Assembly (NCBI GenBank): GCA_019694435.1
Contig: JAIBBZ010000005.1
Location: forward strand, 1 to 64,000
Direction: 5' to 3'
Source of the DNA: Pirellulales bacterium
Lineage (GTDB): Bacteria; Planctomycetota; Planctomycetia; Pirellulales; JAEUIK01
DNA: 64,000 bases
Shown in pieces: positions 50,376-60,906 of this stretch (position 1 is its first letter; the number at the start of each line of letters is the position of its first letter). The translations under genes were made by a program, and so were the position numbers. The notes beneath the pieces were generated by a model, which saw only the letters and a program-made list of their open reading frames with translations, did no database searches and was not told the DNA's origin.

Positions 50376-52562
50376 ATGTCAGAGCAGATCGAACTCAGAA
50401 TCCACGGCATGGATTGCGCCGAAGAAGTCGCGGCGCTCAAGGCTGAGCTTGCGCCTATGCCGGGAATCGAGAAGCTTGGATTCGAGGTACTCAATGGCAA
50501 GATGACCGTGACGTTCTCTCCCGCACAGGTCACTCCGCAGCAGCTCATACTAGCGGTCGGTCGAGCAGGACTGAAGGCTGAGCCATGGCAGGACGTCCGG
50601 CCTGGGGCCGAATCGCAAGAGCGCACGCTCAGAACCGTGCTGATGTCCACGAGCGGAGCGTTGCTCATGGCAGGCGCCTCGGTGCAAGCAATTCGCACGG
50701 GTTGGCAAGCGGTGGTAGGCGCTGACGAAACCGTGGCCGTGCCTTGGGTGGCACGACTGCTCTATGTCGCGGCGATCGTAGCGGGCTCTTGGTTCGTTGC
50801 GCCCAAGGCATGGCGGTCGCTGGCTCGCCTGCGACCTGACATGAATCTGCTGATGATGGTCGCCGTGCTGGGGGCAATCGTCATCCAAGAATACCTGGAG
50901 GCGGCCACGGTCGCGTTTCTCTTCGCCCTGTCGTTGAGCTTAGAGGCGTGGAGCGTCGGAAGGGCGCGGCGGGCGATCGCGGCGCTGATGTCGCTGAGTC
51001 CGACGCAAGCACGGATTATGCTGCCCGACGGCAGCGAGACCATGGTTGACACCTCGCAAGTAGCCGTCGGCAGTACGGTGGTTGTCCTGCCTGGCGAACA
51101 ATTCCCCTTGGATGGCAAGCTCAGCAAGGGCGAGACGACCGTCAACCAGGCTCCCATTACCGGCGAATCGGTGCCGGTCGCAAAATCGCCCGGCAGTGAT
51201 GTTTATTCCGGCACCATCAATCAAGAGGGGGCTGTCGAATTCGTAACGTCTAAGCCTGCTGGAGACACCACACTCGCCCGAATTATCCGGATGGTGGGCG
51301 ACGCCCAGAGCAAGCGTTCACCCAGCGAACAATGGGTCGAGCGCTTTGCCCGGTACTACACTCCGGCGGTGATGGCCTTCGCAATTCTAATCATGCTGGC
51401 GCCGCCACTACTGTTTGACGGTGCCTGGTCGCGCTGGTTCTACGAGGGGCTTGTGCTGTTGGTGATCGCTTGTCCCTGCGCACTCGTCATCTCTACGCCG
51501 GTTAGCATCGTCGCAGCCCTGACCGCCTCGGCCCGCCAAGGCGTGCTCGTCAAGGGCGGACCGGCGATGGAGGCTCCGGCGCACCTGCGGGCAATCGCCC
51601 TCGACAAAACCGGCACACTGACAGTCGGGCGTCCCGAGGTTCGCGATGTGATTGGAATGTCGGGCCATTCGGAAGAGGAAGTTTTGGCGATCGCCGCGGC
51701 CGTCGAGACTCGTTCCGAGCATCCACTTGCCAATGCTGTGCTGAGAGCGGCGGCGGCGAAGGGAATCAAGCCGTTGCCCGCGGTCAACTTCCAAGCGGTT
51801 CAAGGAAAGGGTGCGACCGCGAGCGTTTCACATGGTGTGGTGTGGGTGGGATCGCACCGCTTGCTCGAAGAACGAGGTCAAGAAACGCCCGAGATGCACA
51901 GTCGGTTGCTGGAGCTTGAACAGGAGGGTGCCAGCGTCATCGTGATCGGCAAAGACGATCATGTTTGCGGCTTGATCGCCTTGGCAGACCAGATTCGTCC
52001 AGAGAGCCGCGAAGCGATTGTCGAGTTGCGCCGCTCTGGGATTGAACGCATTGTCATGCTTACCGGCGACAATCGCGGAACAGGCGAGGTGATCGGCCAG
52101 AAAGCTGGCGTGGACGAGGTGCGAGCCGAACTTCTGCCCGACGACAAAGTCATCGCGGTGGAAAAGCTGGTCAGCGACTTTCAGCATGTGGCCATGATCG
52201 GCGACGGCGTCAACGACGCGCCGGCCCTAGCGCGGGCGACAGTCGGCATCGCCATGGGAGCTGCAGGTAGCGATGCGGCACTTGAGACGGCCGATATAGC
52301 GCTCATGGGTGACGATCTGCGGGCTGTCCCTTGGTTGATCGATCATTCCCGGCGCACGTTGCGTGTGATCCGGCAGAACATTTTTGGATCACTGGCGGTG
52401 AAGGCGGTGTTCATGGTGTTGACACTCCTGGGCATGGCATCGCTGTGGTCAGCGATCGCCGCAGACACAGGGGCGTCACTGGTCGTCATTTTCAACGGAT
52501 TGCGATTACTCAACGGTGTTGGTCCGGGACAAGCGGTAGCCACCGAAGCGCAATATATGTAA
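50376..52562 (+). CDS. P1B-type Zn/Cd/Pb-translocating ATPase (ZntA/CadA-like)
   Basis: A 728-aa heavy-metal ATPase. An N-terminal HMA domain carries GMDCAEE in place of the usual CxxC (Cys14 only), a variant seen in Zn-type pumps. Membrane metal site CPC at 366-368, phosphorylation site DKTGT (Asp410), SEHPLAN, HP and GDGVNDAP motifs are all present. It expels zinc, cadmium or lead from the cytoplasm to the periplasm, where the RND systems can remove them. The start at 50376 gives the normal family N-terminus. Confidence 0.93.
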   Translation: MSEQIELRIHGMDCAEEVAALKAELAPMPGIEKLGFEVLNGKMTVTFSPAQVTPQQLILAVGRAGLKAEPWQDVRPGAESQERTLRTVLMSTSGALLMAGASVQAIRTGWQAVVGADETVAVPWVARLLYVAAIVAGSWFVAPKAWRSLARLRPDMNLLMMVAVLGAIVIQEYLEAATVAFLFALSLSLEAWSVGRARRAIAALMSLSPTQARIMLPDGSETMVDTSQVAVGSTVVVLPGEQFPLDGKLSKGETTVNQAPITGESVPVAKSPGSDVYSGTINQEGAVEFVTSKPAGDTTLARIIRMVGDAQSKRSPSEQWVERFARYYTPAVMAFAILIMLAPPLLFDGAWSRWFYEGLVLLVIACPCALVISTPVSIVAALTASARQGVLVKGGPAMEAPAHLRAIALDKTGTLTVGRPEVRDVIGMSGHSEEEVLAIAAAVETRSEHPLANAVLRAAAAKGIKPLPAVNFQAVQGKGATASVSHGVVWVGSHRLLEERGQETPEMHSRLLELEQEGASVIVIGKDDHVCGLIALADQIRPESREAIVELRRSGIERIVMLTGDNRGTGEVIGQKAGVDEVRAELLPDDKVIAVEKLVSDFQHVAMIGDGVNDAPALARATVGIAMGAAGSDAALETADIALMGDDLRAVPWLIDHSRRTLRVIRQNIFGSLAVKAVFMVLTLLGMASLWSAIAADTGASLVVIFNGLRLLNGVGPGQAVATEAQYM

Positions 52563-52616
52563 CCAATGCTGACTCAACGGCAGTCAGCCCACGATTTTCA
52601 ATGCGAGAGATGAGCC

Positions 52617-53981
52617 ATGGAAGTGCTCAAAAAGACCATCGCGATCGCACTGCTGGGTGTACTCAGCTCGCGCTTGCCAGCTCAAGAGTCAGGCAAGCGA
52701 CCAGGGTTCATCATGCCACCCGACCAGCGGACCACGCTGCCCTCGCCCAATGCGCAGGCGCAAGGTGGGATACCCGAACCCGTGCCAGTCGGCAAGCCCG
52801 TCGTCCAGCCTGTTGGGAAATTCACACCTGAGGAGCTGGTTGCGCTGGCGTTGCAACGCAACCCTTCGTTGGCTCGTTCAGCCGCAACAGTAGAAGCGGC
52901 ACGAGGTCGTTGGGTCCAAGTCGGCCTGCCGCCGAATCCCACAGCAGGATTCTCAGGTTCCGAGATGGGCAATAACGGAACTGCCGGCCAGGTAGGCGGC
53001 TACTTCGGCCAGGAATTTGTCACTGGGGGTAAGTTGCGGCTGAACCGTACTGTGATTGACGCTGAGGTCGCCGAGGCTCAAAGACAATTCGAGGCTCAGC
53101 GATTACGCGTCATCACCGACACGCGCATGGCCTGTGTCGATGTGGTGATCGCCCAAAGACGCGTCCAGATCGCACAAGAGCTGCTCTACATCGGTGACCG
53201 TGCCGTCTATTCGACCGATGCGCTCGTTCGAGGCCAGCAGGCAAGCCGGTACGAGCTGCTGCAGGCACAAGTCGAGGCCAACTCGGCAAAGATCGTCACG
53301 CAGAACGCGCACAACGATCTCCAAGCCGCGTGGCGTCGCCTGACGGCTGTGGTTGGCATGCCAGAATTGGCACTGACGCCCGTCGAAGCTGATTTGAAGG
53401 CAATGCAACAGGAGTTCACGTTTGACGGCGTGATGCAACGGCTTCTCACGTCAAGTCCCGAGCTGGCAGCGGCCGGTGCACGGGTGGTTAGAGCCAGGCA
53501 GGCCCTTGCTCGCGCAAGTGTGGAGAAGATCCCCAATCTTGACGTCCAAGCCGGCGTGCAACATGACAATTCCAGCGGCTACGACATCGCCAATCTCCAG
53601 GCCGGCATACCATTGCCAATCCTCAACCGCAATCAGGGGGGAGTACGCGCGGCGCAGGGGGAACTTGCCGCAGCACAAAGCGATGTCTCGCGAATCCAGC
53701 TTGACTTGCAACAACGCCTGGCGATCGTCTTTCAGCGATATGCCAATGCCAAACACCAAGTCGAGACCTACGACAAAGACATCTTGCCAAACGCTAAGGA
53801 GGCTCTCGACATGGTCCAATTGGCCATCAAGCAAGGTGAGTTCGACTACATTGTCTTCTTGACGGCGCAGCGGACGTTCTTCCAAGCCAATCTGGCGTAC
53901 CTGGAATCGCTCCGCACGCTTCGCACCAGCGAAGCCGAGCTCGAAGGGCTTCTGCTTTCAGGTAGCCTTGAACGAACCTAG
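52617..53981 (+). CDS. TolC/CzcC-like outer-membrane efflux protein
   Basis: A 454-aa outer-membrane factor: an N-terminal secretion segment (IAIALLGVLSSRLPAQES), then the repeated OEP pattern with long helices, FTPEELVALALQRNPSLARSAATVEAARGRW and EAQRLRVITDTRMACVDVVIAQRRVQIAQELL, and the second repeat ASVEKIPNLDVQAG. It should supply the outer-membrane tunnel for the RND systems in the same cargo block. It is the last gene before the degenerate transposase. Confidence 0.88.
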   Translation: MEVLKKTIAIALLGVLSSRLPAQESGKRPGFIMPPDQRTTLPSPNAQAQGGIPEPVPVGKPVVQPVGKFTPEELVALALQRNPSLARSAATVEAARGRWVQVGLPPNPTAGFSGSEMGNNGTAGQVGGYFGQEFVTGGKLRLNRTVIDAEVAEAQRQFEAQRLRVITDTRMACVDVVIAQRRVQIAQELLYIGDRAVYSTDALVRGQQASRYELLQAQVEANSAKIVTQNAHNDLQAAWRRLTAVVGMPELALTPVEADLKAMQQEFTFDGVMQRLLTSSPELAAAGARVVRARQALARASVEKIPNLDVQAGVQHDNSSGYDIANLQAGIPLPILNRNQGGVRAAQGELAAAQSDVSRIQLDLQQRLAIVFQRYANAKHQVETYDKDILPNAKEALDMVQLAIKQGEFDYIVFLTAQRTFFQANLAYLESLRTLRTSEAELEGLLLSGSLERT

Positions 53982-54227
53982 CAGCAGAACTTAGTTGGAG
54001 TTTCGCACTTTATGCCGCCAGGGCGGCCGTGTTTTCCAGGAGTTCGAGGACTTCCTGGCCGCCGAGTCCCGATGACGAAACCTGTTCGCGAAGGCTCGAA
54101 CGCCGCACAGTGCTCAGCATGTCGGCGAACGAGGGTTCGGCCTAGGTCGAGTACCACGGGCGGTTGAGAGGGCGGTAACTGCGATGTCCGTCCTGCACCG
54201 AACCACAGCACGATCAGCGGGGCCGGT

Positions 54228-55332
54228 TCACAGGCTCGCAGCAGTCTGACAAGCGCCCGCCGCTCCAACTGATAATACCACGGCAAGCTGGTCCCCAGCA
54301 CGTGCGCAGCTTCGCTCGGACGCCGAACGCCTGCCAGTACCTCCAAGATGACCGCCGCCTGCCGTCGGGCAGGCGCCCTGCACTTCCAGTACCATGGCAC
54401 TACTGGCCGTGGTATGCAGGCCATAGCCAACCACGAACCGACTGTGGTTGTCCAAGAAGCCGACCACGTGCAGTCGCCGGTTCTGGCGCTTGAGCACGAA
54501 CGTAAACAGGTCGGTCTGCTACAGCTGATTGGGGCGGGCGCGTTCGAAGCACCGCACCTTGTCGGGATGCGGACGTGTCACCTGTTCCTCGAGTTGATAA
54601 CCGGCAAAGTGCAGTGCCCGGGCGACCGCACCCGGGCTTGCCGCCAGTGCGGGGCCGCGCACCAGTTCATCGGGGATCCGCTGGCAGCCCCACTCGGCGT
54701 GCGCCTGTTTGAGCATCACGATCGTGCGCTTGGTCAACTCCAACAGCTTGCTGCGGGTCTTCGCGCCCTGAGGTGGCCCGGCCAGCCCGGCCGGCCCCTG
54801 TTCGCCGAAGCGCTTCCTCCACAAATTTAACGTGTGCTTCGACAGCCCCAGGAGCGGGCAAGCCTCCCGCCGGAAGTCCACTGCGTTGCCAGGTATCGGG
54901 AATCAGCAATCGCTTGTGCGGCGAGAAGGCCTGCCGGACTTCGTCCGGCTTGACCAGCGAGCGCCCTCGGGGCCGGCCGTTCCAGCCCAAGGGACGACTC
55001 GTACCTGAGGAGAAGTCCCGCGCACTTGTACCGGCCCATGGCGCCGGGGTGGGTGCCGGCTGCTCCCAGTCATCATCTGACCGAAGATCCTCGGCCGGAA
55101 ATGCTTCGGGGTGATTCCCGTTGACGACCGACGTGTCTTCGTCGTTCCAGGGTTCCTCGGGCGAATCCAACTCCGAGCCCCCGACTTCGTCGGTTGCCTG
55201 TTGATCGCCATCTACCTCGGCGGACGGTTCACCGCCTGGCTGCGCCGGCTCGATCGGCCTCGGTCCCGAGCCATCACCAGTGCATGCACGATCCGCTTGC
55301 GAATCCCAGCGCCGATTCCAAAATGCTGACAT
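54228..55332 (-). pseudogene. Decayed DDE transposase (IS481/IS3-like)
   Basis: Transposase-like sequence is spread over frames. An N-terminal part ends PDEVRQAFSPHKRLL (frame of 55332). After a frameshift near 54885 comes HTLNLWRKRFGEQGPAGL and KLLELTKRTIVMLKQAHAEWGC. A TAG at 54519-54521 replaces an expected Trp in QTDLFTFVLKRQNRR; beyond this GFLDNHSRFVVGYGLH matches a DDE core before the frame is lost again near 54380. No terminal inverted repeats were identified. It marks the end of the cargo. Confidence 0.75.
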
Positions 55333-55684
55333 CGGACTTCTCCCGCGGCCAAAGCCGCTCGAAAAGGAGAAGGTCCTTCTTCCAGTGTATTAATCGCTGC
55401 TAGCGGTCAAGATTCTGGAAAAAGGCACAATGCATGGGTTCGAGCCCCGCAACGCGAGCTAGCTGCCCGCCCCCGGTTCCGCCGAAGCGCGGGCCAATGT
55501 GAGAATTGCAGTCCTTACGGCGTCGGTCAGATGCGACCAGATTCTCGCTATTGTGATTAGTTCGACTGCAGACGTCGGAATGACGCCGGGTGACACCTCA
55601 CGCCACTCAGTCCTGCAACCCTGACTGCAACCATAATCGTCGTCGCGACGTAACTCTTTTTGTTGTATGCTGCTTGGGTTCGAC
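55333..55684. other. Right end of the element, no independent gene
   Basis: No gene with a start signal is seen in these 352 bases. On the minus strand, however, an open frame runs from the att core through 55459. In the circular element this would join the integrase frame and extend it by about 75 codons. Confidence 0.6.
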
Positions 55685-55736
55685 GAGCAGCGGTTTCCTA
55701 AACCGCAGGTCGCAGGTTCGAATCCTGCCAGGCGCA
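55685..55736. repeat. attR core (52-bp direct repeat)
   Basis: Exact copy of 129-180, the 3' portion of tRNA-Arg(CCU). Only this fragment is present here (no acceptor 5' strand or D arm), so it is the displaced half left by integration. Chromosomal DNA follows. Confidence 0.95.
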
Positions 55737-55875
55737 GTGACGCTCGCCCGGATTTAGCGGCGGTGCCCGGCGTGGGTCCGTCGATTTGCGGTCGACTCGT
55801 GCCACGCCGGGCCTGGTAGTGCCGCCGCATGAAATGTGGTGGCGAGGCCACGCACGGCGGTTGCCGGTTGCCGCA

Positions 55876-56862
55876 TTACTGCGGCGCCGGCGTCCCTTGG
55901 GGGACTTCGCCCTTGTCGCGGGTCACCATCGCGGTAAAGACGCGCGTGTCGACGCTTTCCTGGATGAACCGCACCGAGCCGTCGCCAAAAGCCGCGTTGG
56001 CGCCGCTGGGATGAAAGGCATAAACCTCGCCGGAACCCTCGGTGCCGTAGAACGGATGCGGGAAGTCGGTCTGCCCGAAATCTTCGCCGTTGGTGCAGTT
56101 CACGACGCACGGTCCGGGGAACGTGGTGCCATCGCTCGACGAGCCGTCGATGCTGAAATCGCTCGCCGGGCGCGGCCAGCCGCCGCCGTTGACGCGATAT
56201 TTCGTCAGGTCCTCGTCGACGAGCTTACCGTCGCGGTAGAGATAGGGGCGACCGGCCGATTCCGTGTACATGATCGTGTTCGACAGGCCATCGATGACGT
56301 CGGCAAACGTCGACTTGATGTTCTTCGGAATCATGCCCGTGCCGTAGACGTCGATCAACCCGGCTTCTTTCATCCGTCTGTCGACGCCGATGGTCGGCGA
56401 GTAGTCGAGGCACACCGAGATGTTCGCTTCCCACGGGTCGGCTTCCGGCAGGCCATCGAGCCGCTCAGGCTTGGGCGCCGAGGGGCATTGCAGAATGGGC
56501 ATGCGGATTCGCACGGCGGCGCGGTTGTCGTCGTGATTCCAGTTCAGCGTCTGGTCGTAAACGTCGTAGACGTTCTGTTGCTCGATATAGGGGAGCATGA
56601 ACGTCATTCCGCTGATGCGCGGCAGCGAGGTCAGGCCAGGCGGGCGCGTGCTGGCCGGGAGATAGCCCTTCGAGTCGTGGAAGTTGTGCGCGGCCAGGCC
56701 GATGTTCTTCAAGTTGTTCGTGCACGACGAACGGCGGGCCGATTCGCGAGCCTGCTGCACGGCGGGCAAGAGCAAGGCAATCAAGATCGCGATGATGGCC
56801 ATCACGACCAGCAGCTCCACCAGCGTGAAGCCGGGCTTCGGCGTTTTCCTGGAAACGGGCAT
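55876..56862 (-). CDS. DUF1559 protein (planctomycete pilin-like)
   Basis: A 328-aa protein with a type IV pilin-like N-terminus ([21 protein letters not shown]), then [27 protein letters not shown] and a C-terminal FGDGSVRFI segment, the DUF1559 hallmarks. The family is hugely expanded in Planctomycetota and is exported; a surface or pilus-like role is presumed. The AAGGAA site favours 56862; a longer start at 56928 is open. It marks the chromosomal side. Confidence 0.93.
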   Translation of the reverse strand: MPVSRKTPKPGFTLVELLVVMAIIAILIALLLPAVQQARESARRSSCTNNLKNIGLAAHNFHDSKGYLPASTRPPGLTSLPRISGMTFMLPYIEQQNVYDVYDQTLNWNHDDNRAAVRIRMPILQCPSAPKPERLDGLPEADPWEANISVCLDYSPTIGVDRRMKEAGLIDVYGTGMIPKNIKSTFADVIDGLSNTIMYTESAGRPYLYRDGKLVDEDLTKYRVNGGGWPRPASDFSIDGSSSDGTTFPGPCVVNCTNGEDFGQTDFPHPFYGTEGSGEVYAFHPSGANAAFGDGSVRFIQESVDTRVFTAMVTRDKGEVPQGTPAPQ

Positions 56863-56932
56863 GGGACGGTTCCTTCTCAAAAAAAGCAGGCGATGAAAGC
56901 GAAAAAACGGTGAAATGAACGCAGCCAAACGG

Positions 56933-57451
56933 TTATTCCTCGTAGCTGCGATTGGAGCGCCGAGCGGAGGCGAGTTGACGCGGTACTTCGATCGGGGCGA
57001 GTTCGCCGGCGCCTGCGGCCACGGTTACCCTGAGCGGCGTCTGTTGCGGATTGGCGTATTCTTCGTCGACGAGATTCGGCCCGAGTTTCGGGTCGGCATC
57101 TTCGCCGTCGGGGTACTCCAGCACTTGCCATTGCACGGTCACGGCATACTCGCCGCTCGGAGCGCCGTCGCCCGACTTGTATGTGGTCAGGCGAAAAGTG
57201 CCGTCGGAGTTGACCTTGCCCAGGGGCCGCACTTGAGCGTCGGCAGCCGGACCGCTCAAAGGATGCAGCGTGACTTGCGCACCCTCGGGTTTTTCGCCGT
57301 CGACGCTGACTTTGCCCGAGACCTGCACGACCGGGAGCTGCGGCGCCGAACGACTGCAGCCGGCGATGCCGACGGCGAGCAATGCAGCGACCGGGACCCA
57401 AGAGTTGCGCCTCCGGGCGCCGTGCGTGGAGGGTTTATGTGGGGCAGACAT
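56933..57451 (-). CDS. Planctomycete lipoprotein with carboxypeptidase-regulatory-like fold
   Basis: A 172-aa lipoprotein with lipobox AVGIAGC and site AAGGAG. After the signal it reads [22 protein letters not shown] and [26 protein letters not shown], the transthyretin-like repeat common in planctomycete secreted proteins often encoded next to DUF1559 genes. It is just upstream of the DUF1559 gene in the same direction. Presumed surface role. Confidence 0.8.
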   Translation of the reverse strand: MSAPHKPSTHGARRRNSWVPVAALLAVGIAGCSRSAPQLPVVQVSGKVSVDGEKPEGAQVTLHPLSGPAADAQVRPLGKVNSDGTFRLTTYKSGDGAPSGEYAVTVQWQVLEYPDGEDADPKLGPNLVDEEYANPQQTPLRVTVAAGAGELAPIEVPRQLASARRSNRSYEE

Positions 57452-57855
57452 CGATCCAACTCCTTCATATTCTGATGGGGACGCGGGCCGATCCCGCGCA
57501 TGGCTGGGACAGATCAGTACGGTTCCGGGCGCGCAGCGCGCTCGACCCCAAGCGGCGGCTGCGACCTGGTACACGCAGTGCCGTCGGTGAAATCGGGGAC
57601 CGCGGGCGCGCAAGAGTTCAGGCCAAGATCGCCCGTAGCGCGCGGGCTCAATCGCTGCACGGCGACGGCGCGCGACGTCGTTGCAGGACGGGCCCATTCA
57701 GACGACCGGGTTTCGGCAGGCATGCGTGACTCCTCGTGAGTCGTTCGCGTGCCTCCGGTGAGTCCGGTCAGCGGTGCAGGTCAACAGTAGGAAGGACGGA
57801 TTGTGGCTTCGAGGCCAACGGTTCGGCAGTGTTCGGGTGCGCGATTCGTACCTGG
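57452..57855. other. Intergenic region, no gene seen
   Basis: Short open frames exist on both strands but none has a convincing ribosome-binding site or motif. The region should hold the promoter of the lipoprotein/DUF1559 pair and the end of the sulfate operon. Confidence 0.4.
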
Positions 57856-58056
57856 TCAGCGACTCGGTCGCTGAGGGCGGCGACGCTCGGTGCGTTCGAT
57901 TTGTACGACCACGCCGTCCTGCACGGTCAGGCGGATATCGCCAAAGCGCAGGCCGGCCAGCGCCTCGACCAGATAGCCGAGGGCTTCTTCGGTCAGTGCA
58001 TCGCGCCGCCGGGCAGGGGCCGGGTTCACAGATTGCAGTGGATCGAGTGAGTTCAT
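57856..58056 (-). CDS. DUF2292 (YezD) family protein
   Basis: A 66-aa protein with ribosome-binding site CAGGAGC. The block ALGYLVEALAGLRFGDIRLTVQDGVVVQIERTE is the YezD/DUF2292 pattern, small proteins repeatedly found with sulfate or cysteine metabolism genes. It is the last gene of the sulfate-uptake operon, 20 bases after cysA. Function not established; co-regulation with sulfur supply is expected. Confidence 0.82.
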   Translation of the reverse strand: MNSLDPLQSVNPAPARRRDALTEEALGYLVEALAGLRFGDIRLTVQDGVVVQIERTERRRPQRPSR

Positions 58057-58076
58057 GACGGACGCTCCTGAATGGC

Positions 58077-59153
58077 TCAAATCACGTACTCCGGCGTCTG
58101 TTCGGCCTGTGGGACGAAAACACGCACGCGCCGCGGCACGACGAACACCTGCTCGCCGTCGCGCAACGCCAGCTCGGCAAACCGGTCGGGCGGCATGTCG
58201 ACGTGGATTCCAAAGCCGAATTCCTGGCTGCGCAGGCGGACTCGCGTGACGCTGCCCGCCGGCGTGATTCGCTCGATCGCGGCCGGCAGGCCAGGGCGGC
58301 CATTGCGCTCGCGCTCGATGTCGAGCTCGTGCGGCCGCACGTAGACGTGCGCCGCCCGCGGCTCGGCGTGCGGATAGTCGGGGAAGTCGAGCACCATGCC
58401 GCCCATCACGGCTTGCCCCTCGGCCACGCGGCCGTGGAACACGTTCACGTTGCCCAGGAAGTCCATCACGAACGGGTTCGCCGGGTGATCGAACACCTCG
58501 GTGGGCGAGCCGGCCTGCTCAACGCGGCCGTGGTTCATGACGACGACTTTGTCGGCGACCTCGAAGGCCTCGTCCTGGTCGTGGGTCACGAACACGCTGG
58601 TCATATGAATCTCGTCGTGCAGCCGCCGCAGCCAGGTTCGCAGCTCTTGACGAACCTTGGCATCGAGCGCGCCGAAAGGTTCGTCGAGCAGCAACACCCG
58701 GGGCTGGATGGCCAGGGCCCGAGCCAAGGCCACGCGCTGCCGTTGACCGCCGGAAAGCTGCGCCGGATAGCGCTTGTCCAATCCGTCGAGCCGCACCAAT
58801 TGCAGCAGCTCGTCGACGCGGCGGCGGACCTCGGCTCGGGCCACATGACGCACTCGCAAGCCAAACGCAATGTTCTCGAACACCGTCATGTGTCGAAACA
58901 GGGCGTAATGCTGAAATACGAAGCCCACGTTGCGCTCGCGGGCCCGCAGGTTGGTCACATCGGCGCCCTGGTAGTGGACGCTGCCGCTGTCGGGCTCTTC
59001 CAGGCCGGCGATGATGCGCAGCAGCGTGGTCTTGCCCGAGCCCGACGGGCCCAGGAGCGCGACCAGCGATCCCTGCGGCACTTCGAGCGAGACGCGATCG
59101 AGCGCGGCAAACTCGCCGAAGCGTTTGCCGACGTTTTGCACCGAGATGCTCAT
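58077..59153 (-). CDS. cysA: Sulfate/thiosulfate ABC transporter ATPase
   Basis: A 358-aa ATPase with Walker A GPSGSGKT (35-42), Q-loop [11 protein letters not shown], signature LSGGQRQR, Walker [12 protein letters not shown] and VTHDQDEA. The C-terminus has a TOBE-like regulatory domain ([21 protein letters not shown]). It energises sulfate import through the CysT/CysW channel encoded directly upstream; its start overlaps the cysW stop (ATGA). Order and identity are typical. Confidence 0.93.
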   Translation of the reverse strand: MSISVQNVGKRFGEFAALDRVSLEVPQGSLVALLGPSGSGKTTLLRIIAGLEEPDSGSVHYQGADVTNLRARERNVGFVFQHYALFRHMTVFENIAFGLRVRHVARAEVRRRVDELLQLVRLDGLDKRYPAQLSGGQRQRVALARALAIQPRVLLLDEPFGALDAKVRQELRTWLRRLHDEIHMTSVFVTHDQDEAFEVADKVVVMNHGRVEQAGSPTEVFDHPANPFVMDFLGNVNVFHGRVAEGQAVMGGMVLDFPDYPHAEPRAAHVYVRPHELDIERERNGRPGLPAAIERITPAGSVTRVRLRSQEFGFGIHVDMPPDRFAELALRDGEQVFVVPRRVRVFVPQAEQTPEYVI

Positions 59154-60055
59154 GGAGTTGTCTCCTCAGAGGACCTCATGGACTGTGCGGCGGCCACGTC
59201 CGACCGCGTCTTGCGTTCCAGCGCGACCTTGATGAACAACGTCACCAGGGCCAGCGAGGTCAACACCGACGCGACGGCAAAGGACGCCGGCGTGTGATAT
59301 TCCTGAAACAGTTTTTCGACGCGCAGCGGCATCGTGTCGGTCTGACCGGCAATGTGACCGGAGACGACATACACTGCGCCGAACTCGCCCATCGCGCGGG
59401 CATTGCAGAGGATCACGCCGTAGAGCAGGCCCCACTTGACGTTGGGCAGCGTGACCCGCCAGAAGACCTGCCAGCCGCGCGCCCCCAGGCTGACCGCGGC
59501 CACTTCCTCTTCGGCGCCGATCGCCTCCATCACCGGCAGCAGCTCGCGGGCCACGAACGGCAACGTGACGAACGAGGTGGCGAGAATCAGTCCCGGCACG
59601 GCGAAGATCACCTTCACATCGTGTTCGCGCAGCCACGGCCCGAGATAGCCCTGTAAGCCGAACAGCAGCACGAGCATCAGTCCGGCCACGACGGGCGAGA
59701 CCGAGAATGGCAGGTCGATCAGCGACACCAGCAGGGTCCGTCCCGGAAATCGAAACCGGGCCAGCAGCCAGGCGGCCGCGACGCCGAACACGACGTTGGC
59801 GAACACGGCGACGGGCGCCACCGTGAGGGTCAGCCCGATGGCGTGCCGCGTGTCGGCATCGGCCGTAAGCGCCTGCCAGTAGGCGGCCCAGCCTGGCCGC
59901 AAGGCCTGGTAGAACACCTGGACGATCGGCACCACGACCAGCAAGCCGATCACTCCCAGCGTGAGACCGATTAGGATCACACGCACGATCAGCGGATCTT
60001 GACGCGGCTGCAGACGCGGGGCCGGCGCCGCGACGATCGCGGAATCAGGCAGCAT
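59150..60055 (-). CDS. cysW: Sulfate ABC transporter permease CysW
   Basis: A 301-aa permease with six expected helices and the EAA-like coupling loop [27 protein letters not shown]. The segment [17 protein letters not shown] is characteristic of CysW/CysT. The start MLPDSAIVA at 60055 overlaps the end of cysT by 11 bases. An N-terminal extension of 33 residues is open but lies inside cysT and is rejected. Confidence 0.92.
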   Translation of the reverse strand: MLPDSAIVAAPAPRLQPRQDPLIVRVILIGLTLGVIGLLVVVPIVQVFYQALRPGWAAYWQALTADADTRHAIGLTLTVAPVAVFANVVFGVAAAWLLARFRFPGRTLLVSLIDLPFSVSPVVAGLMLVLLFGLQGYLGPWLREHDVKVIFAVPGLILATSFVTLPFVARELLPVMEAIGAEEEVAAVSLGARGWQVFWRVTLPNVKWGLLYGVILCNARAMGEFGAVYVVSGHIAGQTDTMPLRVEKLFQEYHTPASFAVASVLTSLALVTLFIKVALERKTRSDVAAAQSMRSSEETTP

Positions 60056-60860
60056 GGCGCAAGCTCCAGCGCTGGAGGGCGTTGATGGCCAGCAACATCG
60101 CGAACGACATCGCCAGCAGCACGACCGCGATGGCCGTGGCCTCGCGATAGGCAAACTCTTCGAGCCGTGCCACGATCAGCACCGGCGCGATCTCGGTCTT
60201 GAACGGCATGTTGCCCGAGACGAACACCACCGAGCCGTACTCGCCGAGCGCCCGGGCAAAGGCCAAGGCAAAGCCGGTGATCGACGCCGGCAGAATCGCC
60301 GGGAAGATGACCCGTGAAAACGTCTGCCGCCGGTTGGCGCCGAGCAGGTGCGCGGCTTCTTCCACGTCGGCTTCGAGCGCGGCGAGCACCGGTTGCACCG
60401 TGCGCACGACGAACGGGAAGCCGAGAAAGACCAGCACGAGCACGACCGCCAGCCGTGAATAGGCCCCGTGGATGCCGAGCGGCACCAGGTACTGGCCCAG
60501 CCAACCGTTCTGCACGTACAGGCTCGAATAGACGAGGCCGGCCACGGCCGTCGGCAGGGCGAACGGCAGGTCGACCAGCGAATCGACGATCCGCTTGAGC
60601 GGGAACTCGTAGCGCACCAGCACCCAGGCCACGAGCAGCCCGAGCGCCACGCTGATCAGCCCGGCCGTGAGTGCGGCTCCGAGCGTGAAGGCGTAGGCCG
60701 CCTGGGCACGCTGGGTCCACACCGCCGCGACGAACTGGTCCCAGGTGAGCGACGCTGCTCTCAGCAGGCACGCCGCCAACGGGATCAGCACGAGCACGGC
60801 CAGGTAGAGCACCGTGTAGCTCAGGCTGAGGCGGAATCCGGGGAGGACCAAGCGTTTCAT
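60045..60860 (-). CDS. cysT: Sulfate ABC transporter permease CysT (CysU)
   Basis: A 271-aa permease with six expected helices, coupling loop EEAAHLLGANRRQTFSRVIFPAILPA and the conserved FARALGEYGSVVFVSGN that pairs with CysW. Start MKRLVLPGFR. It follows the sulfate-binding lipoprotein and a small unknown gene. In Proteobacteria CysT is also called CysU. Confidence 0.92.
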   Translation of the reverse strand: MKRLVLPGFRLSLSYTVLYLAVLVLIPLAACLLRAASLTWDQFVAAVWTQRAQAAYAFTLGAALTAGLISVALGLLVAWVLVRYEFPLKRIVDSLVDLPFALPTAVAGLVYSSLYVQNGWLGQYLVPLGIHGAYSRLAVVLVLVFLGFPFVVRTVQPVLAALEADVEEAAHLLGANRRQTFSRVIFPAILPASITGFALAFARALGEYGSVVFVSGNMPFKTEIAPVLIVARLEEFAYREATAIAVVLLAMSFAMLLAINALQRWSLRHAA

Positions 60861-60906
60861 GGCAGTAGGGGTTTCGTGGTGGAAGTCCGTTCGAACTTCG
60901 TTTCAA

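Larger units (their letters stand above)
129..55736. mobile_element. Integrated ~55.6-kb mobilizable, plasmid-like element in tRNA-Arg
   Basis: A 52-bp perfect direct repeat (129-180 and 55685-55736), identical to the 3' end of a tRNA-Arg gene, bounds a block that starts with a tyrosine integrase facing the tRNA. Inside are a MobF relaxase, a coupling ATPase, a ParA partition system, an iteron origin with its Rep, toxin-antitoxin pairs and metal-resistance cargo. No VirB4-like ATPase or other type IV secretion channel gene is visible, so transfer probably needs a helper or an unrecognised apparatus. Genes outside the repeats are ordinary chromosomal ones. The boundaries are seen directly; mobility is inferred. 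Confidence 0.93.

Noticed and set aside
54348-54830. 160-aa plus-strand frame opposite the transposase remnant
   Set aside because: Antisense of recognisable transposase sequence; no start signal.
55459-55851. 130-aa minus-strand frame spanning attR
   Set aside because: It is a reading of the displaced tRNA core and flanks with no start signal; relevant only as the possible integrase extension in the circular form.
60000-60906. 305-aa alternative frame over cysT
   Set aside because: Arg/Gly/Ala-rich frame overlapping the well-recognised permease.
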